Part shown: positions 33,327 through 44,038 of the stretch, piece by piece
How positions within the stretch are numbered: position 1 is the stretch's first letter
How the letters are laid out: every line of letters starts with the position of its first letter
Program-made: the position numbers and the translations under genes
Notes under the pieces: model-generated
Databases searched by the model: none
What the model was told of the DNA's origin: nothing
The model's input: the letters and a program-made list of their open reading frames with translations, nothing else
From: Eudorina sp. 2006-703-Eu-15
Lineage: Eukaryota; Chlorophyta; Chlorophyceae; Chlamydomonadales; Volvocaceae
DNA: 64,000 nt
Assembly: GCA_003117195.1 (NCBI GenBank)
Contig: BDSI01000002.1
Span: forward strand, 325,001-389,000
Direction of reading: 5' to 3'

Positions 33327-35599
33327 GTCGGCGAGCTCGAGCTCAAGTGCACGGGCGAGGCTGGTCCTAGGGAGTTGTGGGGCGCGGGGTGTTGTGGGTC
33401 AGGAGGAGGGCAGGGTGGCCAGCCCGCGCGCGTGGGAGCAGCGCCTCTGCAGTTGGAAAGCGTTGCGGGATATGTATGACGCGCGTTGTGGGGCATTGTG
33501 TTGGGGCTGACACGAAGCGATGGGGAAGAGGGCGACCCCTGGAGTTGTCCGCTTGCTGTGAGAGAGGTGCTGGATTGGCGCGGCACGGCTCGGTGCGGTG
33601 CGGTGCGGGGGTTCATCTCATCGCGATCTGATAATACCCGACCTGGCAACTTTCTGATACCGTGGACTGATCACGGAATGGCCACGTCAGCTGGGGGTTG
33701 TCATGTTTCCTGGCCGGCCGTTGCGGTGCCAGGCACAGCCGCCGTAGTGCCCGAGGTAGGAATTGAAGACCCGAACCAAATGGTCGTGCAGGGCCTTCCG
33801 CGCTCGCTGAGCGGCTGAAGGAGGCAGAGCTCCCCTTCGCTGATCGCTGAGGGGCGTGCGCTCGCTGAGTTGATTGAGCTGTGCCGAGGAGGACCGTTGA
33901 CGCAGGCAGGCAGCCGTGTTGCCTTGGCTTCCAGACGAAGTTGCGCTGTTAGGCAGGGTGGTGGCTGTCCCGGGTGCCGAGCGCACACGGACCGCGTTTC
34001 GCTGTTGTGTCGTGACAGTCAGACAGACAGGTTCGGAATCGGAGGAGGGTAAGCTAGGACAAGGTAGCAAGCCAGTGGTGTAGCTGTGGGCAGGTCGATG
34101 TGCGCTTGGAAGTATTGCCACACTTTGCTGGGAACCCCAACCGGCCGGGGGCCAACTTCGCCGTTGGACGGACGGGGCGTTTCCGGGGAGATGAAACGAG
34201 CCTGGCCGGGGATGCAGCGGCCGTTTCAGCTCCGCGGTCACGAGACCTATCAAACAGTTGGTTTCCGAGCAAGGCGAGCGCGTTGGTCCGTTGGTAGTTG
34301 TCTTGATCACTCACTCCAGGGAGCGCCAGGGGTCGACGGGACGCAGGTGTACGTACACGTTTTTGTAGATTGTAGGTTGGAGAAGTCCTGGGGCCGGCCG
34401 GGCCGGACCAGGCTGTGGTGCTGGTGGACCCGGGGTCAGAACGCACCGCCGGGTGGTAATGGTGGTGGTGACGGCCCAGGGGGTCGGGCCCTGGAGGTCC
34501 TCACTCTCACATGTGTGTTTGAGAGAGGGCCCCAGCCGGTCAGCTGGGTGCCGCGCCATCGCGGCCTCTTGCACACAGGGGGGCTCTGCATTCGGGTCTG
34601 GAGCCCGCGGTGTTTGCGATTGCGCACGGTGTTGGCGCACGGACAAGCTCCTAGCTAGGTTGTTGTTGGAATGCAGCCGTACACATGTGACAATGTTATC
34701 GGTGAGCGCTACGGCGCCCGGGGGGGGGAGGGGGGAGATGACCGGCATGCCAAAGGAATTCACCTCCCGATACCGTATCTCGTTGACACCACTTTCCGTG
34801 GTGTCCTTGGGATCCACGTACACAAAGTCCGGATCCCCACACGGGCAGCGGTGCTCTTGGAAGGCCCTGCACTGGTCGCCTTCCGCTGGCTGAGGGTGCG
34901 ATGCGCTTGTGAATGTGACCCCGCGGGATGGTCGGGTCAGGCTGCGGAACCGCTTCAGCATGGCGTGCATCGATTGTATCAAACGCCGCGGTCAGCGCCA
35001 AGGGTGTCACCTCCCTACGTGCAGACTTCCTTTCGTGTGTAATACACAGTGTGGGGGGCCGCTGGGTCTTGGGCGATTGGTGGGTATTCTGGATTCTGGG
35101 GGACACCTGTGGATCGGAGCCGCAGCCGCTCTCGGCCATTCACAGTGTGCATTTCACACGGAGCCGCTGAGAGCACCGAGGCTTGCACGCCGCAGCAACC
35201 GAAGCGCCCTCTCTCAAACCTCACGGCTCCACACGCTGCGGTGGGGGTGGGCTCGGCTTGCCTGTTGTGTGGCGTGCCCGAGGCCCGCCCGCCCGCCCTC
35301 ACCTCACCGCACACACACCGTGCCCTGTCCAGCCGTCCACGTACCGTATCCACCCGCCGATAACCATCGCTCCTGGAGGGGACGAAACCGCTTCAGCGAG
35401 TCGAGCCAAAAGCTAGGAAGACGAGCCCCTAATACGGCACGGCAACATACACACGCATGTCAAACTTGCCTTGCCATACGCAACACAGCACTACAACACA
35501 GTCTCCACGGCCGCCGTCGCCCACCACCACCGTCGTCGCCAGCACCACGCCTGTGAACCCACCGACGGCACTCCACAGCACTAGCCACCACAGCTAGCG
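33327..35599. other. Convergent intergenic region, large gene and INTS11
   Basis: 2.3 kb without a recognised gene. The sequence is moderately GC-rich, with no member of repeat families A-D and no tandem array. An antisense frame at 34311-34982 (223 codons, with CPCGDPDFVYVDPKDTTESG) is the only one with mixed composition. It has no recognised domain and no clear splice partners. Both 3' UTRs must lie here. A TGTAA occurs on the + strand at about 35038, far downstream of the large gene. Confidence 0.5.
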
Positions 35600-38500
35600 C
35601 TACCCCACACCAAAGGCGCTCCGCAGCGCCTGGAGGCACCGGCAGGCGATGGCATCCTCGCTCGCCGACCAGCCGCAGCTGATCCGCAGCACCTTGGACC
35701 CCTCCAGGGAACTGCCGCCGGTGGGCCCCTCCCCCGGGGCACCCGACCGCCCCGCCCCTCCTCCTCCCACTGCGTCTCCACCCGCGGGGTCCCCAGCCTC
35801 CGCTCCTCTCCCCAATGAGGCCCCGCTCCCGCTCCCCGGCGCACACTCAGACGCCTCCAACGACAGCTTGGCGGTGAAGCTCCCAAAGCCCAAGCTCGCC
35901 GTGCTGCGCTCCAGCCGCAGCTTCCGGCTCGCAGCGTAACTACCCACCGCCCGACACAGCGCCGCGTGCGCCTGGCGCAGCGCCGCGTCCATGTCCGCGT
36001 CGACGCCCCCAGCAGCTGCCACACTCGCGCCAACGTCGGCGTCACCGGGCTGGGTGGCGACCGCGACCGCGACCACGTCCCGGCCGACCTCGTCACGGGC
36101 GGCGCCGCACCCGGGGGGCACCCCGCCGCCGCCATGCGGAGGAGGACCGGGTGCAGGTCCCCCAGCCGACGGCATCCACTCGGCGGGGAGGGCGCGGGCG
36201 CGGGCGGGGAGCTGTACGGTGATCGTACACCCGTAGGTAATTCTGTACGGCACCACGGGCGTGCCGTGCTGCTCCTGGTGCGCCTTGAGCAGCACTCGGG
36301 AGGCGGTGGCCGAGTCCGTGAGCGTCAGCTGCGCCGCAGCCAGACCGCCGAGGGCCGGCCCGCGTGTGCCGCCTCTCGAGCCCCCCGGCTGTGGCTGTGG
36401 CTGTGGCTGTGAACCTGGAAGGGGATGCGGCTGTTGCGGCTGCTGCGGCTGTTGCGGCTGCTGCGGCTGTTGCGGCTGTTGCGGTTGTTGCTGGTGTTGC
36501 TGGTGTTGTTGCTGGTGTTGTTGCTGGTGTTGTTGCTGGTGTTGCTGGTGTTGCTGGGCGGTGGGTATCACACGCGCCACCACAATGCCGCTCAGGGGCA
36601 TCGCCGTCAGCGGCTGCGGCCTCATCCGCCCCAGCTCCGCAGCCCACTCGTTCCCCGACCTGCCGCCCACGCCCGGTCCCGTCTGCCTCAATTTCCCAGT
36701 CGGGGCCCACCACCCCGCGGTCTCCGCACCCGCGGCTGGGGCGTCACCAGGCGAGCTGGCGGCAGCGACCGCGGCGGCCGCAGCGGCGTCCTCCGCCACC
36801 AAGGCCCCGGCGGCGCACCCCGCCGCCGCGACGAGCTGCGGCCGTATCCCCATGGGTACGGGGCGGCGGGGTGAGATGGTGACGGGGGTGCCCGTCGGCG
36901 GCGCGTGACACTCGATGCCCAGCGTGGTCTCGATGCGGCCCCTGCGGCGGTGGGCGGAGGGTCAGTAACTCGGTACGGCGAACGCTGCGAACGCGGGCCC
37001 CCCAGGAGCATCCGATCCCAGTAGATACGGTACGGCACAAACACGTAAAGCACCGTAAATGATTACACCACGTAAAGCAAGGTCGCACCCAGCCCGCGTG
37101 CGCCCCTATCTCTAAACCCTATCTCGTCCGTACCGTAGAAACTCCATGGGCTCCCGCTGGCCGTGCACCAGCACCACGGCGCGGGGCGCGCAGCGGCGGA
37201 CCAGCCCCAGCAGCCCTCGCAGGTCCGCGTGGGCGGAGAAGGCCAACATCTTGATGCGGCAGCGCACCTCCACACGGCTGCTGCTGCCGCTGTTGCTGTT
37301 GTTGCCGCCAGTGGCGCTGCTGCCGGGGCCGTCGCCGCCGCCGCCACCGGGCACCTCGACCGTGGCGGCCGATGCGTCGGTGCCGCCCCTCCGAACCCCC
37401 GCCAGGCCCGGCTGCTGCTGCTGCTGCTGGCCCTGGTTTTGGATGGCCTCCAGCCGCGCGCCGAGCGTGCCTACGCTACCGCACAAACCGGAAAACCACG
37501 AGAAGCGGTGTCAGTGGGAGACAGCATTCTCTTGAGTGAGCTATTGAGATAGGCGGTTCGTTGTCGCCCTTCCCAATTAGGAATTAGATCACATCGGCCA
37601 TCGACTGCCTTGCGACATGACCTGCAGCTCAACCGCTCCCGCTGCCCCCCGCACTGCCGCTTTCCCGGCCTCCCTCCCTCCCGCCGTTCCCTGTCCCCGC
37701 CTCCCCCGTCCTCCGCCGCACTTCCCCCCTCCGCCCACCTCGCACTTGGTAGCCCGCCAGCACCAGCAGGTTCCTCGGACTGCCCGCCCAGGCCCGGAAG
37801 GCCTCCAGGGACACCCCGCTGGTGATGTTGCCCGGGGAGGCGAACAGCAGCGCGGGGCCGGGGGCCTGGGAAGCGGCGGGGGCAGCAGCAGCAGCGGCAT
37901 CAGAAAAGCATCAGCATTGAAGGCGTCAGCGGCAGCAGCAGCAGTGGCGGCGGCAGCAGCACCAGCAGCAGCAGCAGCACCAAAGCCGGTATCCAGGAAT
38001 CCAGATGCGTTTTGTGCGACCAAGCATGACTCGCGAGACGTGAGCTGGGCCGAGCCTCTTGCAGTCCCGCTGATGTGAGCCGCGCCGTACCGTACGGAAG
38101 CCGCGAGGCAGTGCAGCACACTCTCGTGTTGCCGTGCGGTGCCGTGCCGTGTCGTACGACAGTGTGCACCGCGCAAGGTGCGCGCAGGGCCGTGGCGCTC
38201 TTGGTGCCACCACCCCTCCCACATCGCTGTACGGAGAGGTACGGACGGACTCACGTGGAGGAGGGAGCGGTCCCAGGGACGCGTACGAAACATGCCGTAC
38301 ACGTCTGCCTCCGAGAAGACACCCGCGCTCCTCCCCGGACCGCCACCGCCACCGCCACCGCCACCGCCACCGCCACCGCCACCGCCGGCTGCGACAGCTG
38401 GAGGTGCTCCGCCAGGTGCTCCGCCAGCTGCTTGGCTGCCACCGGCGGCGGCAGCTCCTCCTCCTCCCCCTACTGCGGGCCCGCTGCCGGTGGGGAGCGC

Positions 38501-41500
38501 ACCGACCGCGGGCCGCCGCACTGGCGCGTCGGGCGCAATGCCGTGCGGCAGCAGCACCGTCCGCCGCCGACGGCGCAGCTGCCGGCGGCGATCCTCCGCC
38601 CCGCCCGCGTCCGACCCAGCCCTGCCACCGGCCTCCCGGCGCGACCCCCGACGAGTCCAAATCTGCTCTCCTGCGGTCCCGCCGTCGTCGTCGTCGCTAT
38701 CATCGTCGTCGCTATCATCCTCGTCGTCGTCGCCGTTGTCGTACTCCTGCACGGCATCCGCCCGGTTGCCGTCCTTCCCCAAGCTGGTCCCCGACGCCGC
38801 GGCACCGGCAGCGTCCGCAGTCCTCGTCCCCTCGCCGCCACCCGCCGTGGGCGAGGCGCCGCCGTCAGCGCCGCGGGCGCGGCCACCAGCAGCCCCGTCA
38901 CCCCCATCACTACCATCAGCCCCATCAGCACCACCACCACCACCAGCAGCGGCCCCACCAACCCCACCACTAGCAATACTACCCGGAGCGCTGGCGGGGT
39001 CGTGGTAGGGCCGGTAGAACTCGGTGCGGCTGCGCAGGGCGGCAGCAGCGGCCCCCGCGTGACCGGTAGCGCCGCCGCTGCCGTCTCGTGACGGCGACGC
39101 GCAGCCAAAGATCGATCGTCGCACATTGGCGTTCGTCCAGTTCAGCAGCAGCTGGTAGTAGACCAGCGCGCGGGAGGCCATTGCGCTGCTGAAGTAGATG
39201 GGCACCTGCGGGGCCGGGCGGGCGGGCGGGCGGGCGGGCAGCACTAACCACGACCGCCAGCGGTGTGCCACTGTCGAAAAGTACGTCCGTCGCCTATTAG
39301 GGTTTCGAAGCTTAGTGCCAGTGCCAACCATCATTACCAAAGAAGCAATCATGGACAACGCAGCAGCAGCAGCAGCAGCAGCAGGAGTTTTCCGTCCGAA
39401 GATGCCCTCTCATCGGGTCGACCCCACGATCAGCCCATGAGCAGTTGCTCTCACGGCAACTACGGCAACGGTCACAACGATAACGGCAACAACGGTAACA
39501 GCAGCAACGGTTACCGGTCACGGCCTCACGACGACGAGGGCAGCCGCTGCAGTTTGAAGGCGCCGCCACACACATCGCCACGCTCCCCCCGTTGAAACCC
39601 CGCGGAGGTGCAGCTCATCCATCACCCGCCGCCCTCCCACCGGATCCTCGCTCGGGCGCCCAATCTGTGAAGTGCACACACCTAGCCCAGCCTAGCCTGC
39701 CAACTCGCTGGACCCCTCCCTGCCCTGCCTCTCCCCTGCCCTGCCCCTCCCCTGCCCTGCCCCACCCGTCATCCCCCACCTGCAGTCCGTTCCGCTCCCA
39801 GCAGTCGGTGATCAGCATCAGCAGCTCCTGAGCCCGACCCATCGCAAAGGTGGGGATGAGCACCTGCGACACACACACACACACACACACGGGGCAGGGG
39901 GCACACACACACAGAGACACACACACCAGGCACCCACACGGGGATTTTACCGGTACGACGCAGGCGGAGCGGCACCCACACAGTTGTTTTTATACACACA
40001 GGGATATCTGCATCTGGGCCGGGTCGGGCGGGTTCTTCTTCTAAACACACAGGCACATGCATAATGCTACTGGAGCTCTGGCGCCCGCCTCGGTCAACTG
40101 TCGCTCGCAGTTGCTACATCCGGCGGCTCGGTCTACGGACTACAGACGAACGTACTGATGGCGGGAGGGACGGGTGCGCACCTTGCCGCCCGCGCTGACC
40201 GTGTCCACCACGGCCCCCAGCAGGTCCCTCTCACGCGCCCTCTTGGAGTCCCGCAGCGTGGCCGCGTAGGTGGCCTCACTGATGAGCACATCGGGACGGC
40301 GCAGCGAGGCGCCCGAGGGGCCCCCGGGGGTGAGCTGCACCTCCGCGGGGCCCAGGTGGCGGTCGGGCGAGGAGTTGAAGTCGCCTGCGCAGCCGGAGGA
40401 GGCTGGCTGGTGTCACCGGAGGGAACTGAGCCGTGCGTGTGTGCTTAGTGAGGCACCCGCGCCGGCCCCTGGTGTTTTGTGTACGTGGGATCTGCACCCA
40501 GCCCTAACGGCGAGACCGCCGAAGCACTCTCCTCGCTTTGGGGGGGATCGGAAGGAGGAGGGCGCCTGAGGGGCCACATATCCCACCTTGCTCGACCCAG
40601 AGCACCCGCGCGTCCTGAAAGGTACGGCAGATAGAGGCTCTACGAAAAAGGGCCTAAGCCATGCCGCCTTGTCCCCGACTGGGCCCCGTGCAGTGTGTGT
40701 GTGTATGTATTTGTGTATTTTTAGGAGGACAGAGAGACAGCGAGGAAACTACGAAAGTGGCCGCAAGAGACCGCGGCCGCGACGGTGCACACACGCGCCG
40801 CCTGAAACGACACGGTCGCTCCGGTCTGCAACTGCCCCCAGGGAGCGATACCCTGCTCGTCACCCGCTCGTGACTCCCCAACCAGGGCGCCCCCATTTTC
40901 CACAGCCATCAAGCTGCCTCGTCACGTAAGTAAACATGTCTAAGTCACGTAAGTCACGTAAGTAAACATTCTGAGTAATGCCGCCTGTGCCCGGGTTTGT
41001 TCCTGAGTTTGGTTTTTCTTTTATCAACCACCCACCCACCCACCCACCCACCCGTGTAGAGAGCAGTCAGGTGGCCAGCCGTCATCAGCACCATAGCCGC
41101 GCCCAGCACGTGCCCCGCGTAGTGGAAGGTGAAGGACAGGCCGGGAGCCACCGCCACCACCTGCGGCACCCACCCGTCCTGGGCTTGGTCTTAGTTTGAC
41201 CCACCATCACCCACCACCCACCCGGGGCATCGCCCAAACCAAGACATCACCGCACCCCAGGGACATCAATATCGTGGCCGGGCCAGGCAGAGGCCGCACA
41301 TGTTTGCTGGAAGCGACTTCGCTGCAGGGGGGCGACACACGGACCCTCTTGCACCTGACCTCACCCACCTGGCACAGGTCAACCGCTGTGACGCGGCGGA
41401 GGCAGTCCCGCACGTGCTGCTCGTTGTACGGCAGTTTGTCACCCGGCCTGTCTGTGTTCACCTGACGCGGCAGAGGCGCGAACACGGGCCGTGAGGCAGA

Positions 41501-42419
41501 GGTGCAAGCAAGGGCCATGTGGAGAGGCAAGGAGAGGCGAGCTTGACAGCACCCGCAATCGGTCTCCACAGCAGGACCCATAGCGCTCGCTTACTTTGAC
41601 ATAGTCGTCCAGCATGATTGGGGCGATGGCGAATGTGGGGTAGGTCATGAGGATGGGGCCCCGGTAGCCCAGCACCTGTGAGGCGAAAGGGCCCCGAGGG
41701 TTTGATATCGGTGCGGTGCGGAGCTCCAGCTTCGTTATGTTCGCATTTGACGTGGGGGGCAGTACAAGATGGAGTCAGGGCGTCAGGGGGCCCCACCTCC
41801 GTAAAGTACGGCAATGCGCCCAAGTGGTCGGTGTGGAAGTGCGTGATGACCACCGCGTCGATCAGCTCCGTGAAGCGACCTGCGCGGGAGAGCAGCCCGA
41901 ACTCCGGGAACCGGCGCGCGTCCCTGTGGGCGGGTAGGAGGGCGGGTAGGGGTGTGTTTAGAAAAGAAACCGGGTAGGGGTGTGTAAAAGAGAACTGAGC
42001 CGGTAGGTGTGTGTGTATGTGTGTATGTGTGTATGTGTGCCATTTACCGATTTTCGAATGTTGACACGCGTGACCGGGGTCGGTAAAGTACAGCAAACCC
42101 AAATGGCTGCCCCTACAAAGTGAACGTACGATGTACGTTGGCTGGGTGAGCGACACCGTCGGGCGATAACGAGCGCGGTTGGGAGCCTCTGCAAGCGTCG
42201 GGATGGCGGAGGCAGGCGTAGCAATGCCTGACCGACCTGAAGCCGAAGTGCGCGCCGCAGTCAAACATAACTGTCCGTCCCGCCATCCGTACGATGCAGC
42301 AAGAGCGGCCCACATCTTGGCCGGCACCTGCGCGTTAGGACGTGCGCTAAACAAATTGCATCTATGCGCAGCGTAAACTTGCTTGTCGCCTTACCGAGCG
42401 GGAGCACCTCGATTGACAT
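35600..42419 (-). CDS. INTS11: Integrator complex subunit 11 (CPSF73-like endonuclease)
   Basis: Metallo-beta-lactamase/beta-CASP endonuclease that cuts nascent snRNA and other Pol II transcripts inside Integrator in the nucleus. Twelve exons in transcript order: 42419-42395, 42327-42237, 41923-41797, 41675-41595, 41461-41369, 41160-41052, 40384-40182, 39863-39780, 39205-38255, 37865-37739, 37470-37134, 36941-35600 (1189 residues, all GT-AG, phases agree). It starts [18 protein letters not shown]. All metal-site residues are present: Asp31, HFHTDH 67-72, His156, Asp177, motif A Glu212, motif B His711 (FSAHAD), motif C His733 (LVHGQ). The C-terminal IGISP-type region after 743 ([20 protein letters not shown]) favours INTS11 over CPSF73. 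Oddities are a ~260-residue Gly/Ala/acidic insertion in the beta-CASP part (~305-565), a second insertion (~640-700) and a His/Gln-rich C-terminal stretch. It is about twice the length of the human protein. Confidence 0.95.
36420..36560. repeat. TGTTGC/TGCTGG array coding for Gln/His/Pro run in INTS11
   Basis: Within exon 12 of INTS11 the antisense strand shows (TGTTGCGGC) and (TGTTGTTGCTGG) units. In the coding direction these give QPQQPQ and HQQHQQQ runs. Purely low-complexity, C-terminal to the conserved domain. Confidence 0.85.
37866..38254 (-). other. INTS11 intron 9
   Basis: The 389-bp intron between the beta-CASP insertion exon and the next exon. It has CAG/GCA trinucleotide runs at 37880-37980 and a dense cluster of GTACGG/CCGTAC words at 38085-38250. 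No dispersed repeat was seen. Confidence 0.7.
38335..38390. repeat. CCGCCA hexanucleotide array in INTS11 exon 9
   Basis: About nine CCGCCA units on the + strand code for a Gly-Gly run in the beta-CASP insertion of INTS11. The array makes the alternative frames here (Pro/Arg-rich) look open. Confidence 0.85.
40015..40057 (-). repeat. Dispersed repeat C, copy 4
   Basis: The reverse complement reads TGTGTTTAGAAGAAGAACCC then GCCCGACCC. It lies in the INTS11 intron 39864-40181, sense to the gene, close to a (CA)n tract at 39870-39930. Confidence 0.65.
40917..41032 (+). repeat. Dispersed repeat A, long copy 5
   Basis: CTCGTCACGTAAGTAAACAT, a partial internal duplication of GTCACGTAAGTAAACAT, then TCTGAGTAATGCCG, CTGTGCCCGGGTTTGTTCCT and GAGTTTGGTTTTTCTTTTAT. 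It matches the long copy at 22374-22465. It lies antisense in INTS11 intron 6 and ends only about 20 nt from exon 6, next to a CACC array. Confidence 0.8.
41947..42003 (+). repeat. Composite of dispersed repeats C and D
   Basis: GGTGTGTTTAGAAAAGAAAC followed directly by GGGTGTGTAAAAGAGAACTG AGC. It suggests C and D are related halves or an internal duplication of one element. It lies in the INTS11 intron 41924-42236, antisense. Confidence 0.6.
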
Positions 42420-44038
42420 CCACTCTTTCCCGGCGATCCGAAACCCAACCTTAGATGCTTACATGCTATTGAATTCAAGGCAACATATTGCAATTTGTAG
42501 ATATCTACAGCTGTAAGGTATTGGAGGTCGTTGAGGCGCGAATAGTTTGTGCTTCGTGCCGTACGTTTATCTGCCGTGCAAGCCTCCAAAAGGCTATTTG
42601 AGAACTCCTGTTCCATTGGCAGCGTACTACTGCGGCTGTCACGGAGTGACAAATATTTCACGTTCAACATGGAATGCAACGCGTAGAGCACCGAATGAAT
42701 TATAGCAGTGCTGGGATATTCCGTTATGCAAGTTGTGAATGCCTTGAACTCTCCCAATATCTCAGATCGTTAAGAGACCGGCCAGCCAACCGGCATGCCC
42801 AACTGCAACAGAGTCCGTTGACGGTTGGCGTTAACGCGTTAATGCCGGAAGAACCCAAGGCCCGGGCGCCGGCCATGATCGCGGGGTTGCGAAGTTGGCC
42901 AATAATCATATTACGTTCGCGATTGCCAAATATTGGATCTTTTGACCGATTCGGCGCCGCGCATCGTCTTAAGATTTCCTTGCCCTGCTCGACCCTCCAA
43001 CGCCCCCCATCTTCATTGCACCGGGCAAGACCAGCCTGCGACCTTGCCGCTCGCCGGACCTGCCTAATTGGGTCGACTACAGACTGACTAAGTGCTTCTC
43101 AGCTGTGCTATGTCATAACCGTCGGAGGTCGAGCGAGAAGGACGTGCCTTTCCCCGTCCTCCCCGTGTGCCTGGCCACGTGGCCAGGCCTGTGTTCCTGC
43201 CGAAACACGTACTCATGGCTGCGACACACCCTCTTGCTGAGGGCCCCGCCGCTCGGATGCCCCGAACACCCCCACAGGTAGGAGGTGGGGTTCCCGGCGG
43301 TGACGTGGCGTCACCTATCAGAAGGCTTTGTTCCCCGTCAGAAGCCCCACACCATCATCTACTCACCGCGAAGGGCTTTGGCTGTCCTCATCCATAGACT
43401 GCTAAACATCGTGAAAACCCACATCGTTGTCCATACTAATACAAGAACACAAGATGTCGTGGAGACTCAATACCCCTCACAGTCAAACGGGCCCTTACGA
43501 GCTACAGATTCCTCGTGTGACCCCACCCCCCGGCAGCTTTCCGCCACAGTGCAACCGTTACCAAAAGTCATTTTCAATTGCGCTTGTCCGACACTGCACA
43601 CAAATCCCGTGGAACATGAACCATGTCGCTGTCTTGCCCCGCCTTGCCCCCCTGGCAATGGCAACGACAGTGGTGTCCGCCTGATGGGGACCGCCACGCT
43701 GAATGTCTACATGGCAGGACAGTACGGCATGCCGTAAGCACTCCTGTGACATAACGCACGTGATTCTCGGGTCGTACAAGGCGCAGGCGCAAAGACTACC
43801 GTATGTTTGCAGCCTCCACAATTCCAGCGTTCAAACTCAACCCCCCAAGACGAGCACATGCACCGTACCGCAGGCCCCGGTAGCTCAGCACAGCCACAGC
43901 TCGGACCCGCGTCCGGACCAAGGCGGACACCCGCCCGTGCTAATCCCACTACCAATCCCACTACCATTCCCCGTACCAATCTCCTTACCATTTCCCTCCC
44001 TTCCTTCCTCCCTCCCGCCTTTCCCTCGGGGGTCAAGG
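42420..44038. other. INTS11 upstream and POLK downstream region
   Basis: About 1.6 kb between two genes on the same (-) strand. The 42420-42950 part is relatively AT-rich and probably includes the INTS11 promoter; the rest is unremarkable. No repeat family member, RNA gene or coding frame was recognised. Two short polypyrimidine stretches of CCCTACCATTCC type at 43940-44030 lie in the POLK 3' flank. Confidence 0.5.

Noticed and set aside
34311..34982. A 223-codon antisense frame in the 33.3-35.6 kb gap
   Set aside because: Mixed composition makes it the best gap candidate, but no domain, start context or splice partners could be supported.
37471..37746. A GC-AG intron between INTS11 exons 10 and 11
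   Set aside because: Moving the donor to 37739 and the acceptor to 37470 gives canonical GT-AG ends and GYQVRGTLG, which matches the family; no unusual donor is needed.
38075..39091. Long Pro/Arg-rich frames on the + strand opposite INTS11
   Set aside because: They mirror the Gly/Ala/Asp insertion of the INTS11 exon, whose own frame is in phase with conserved exons on both sides.
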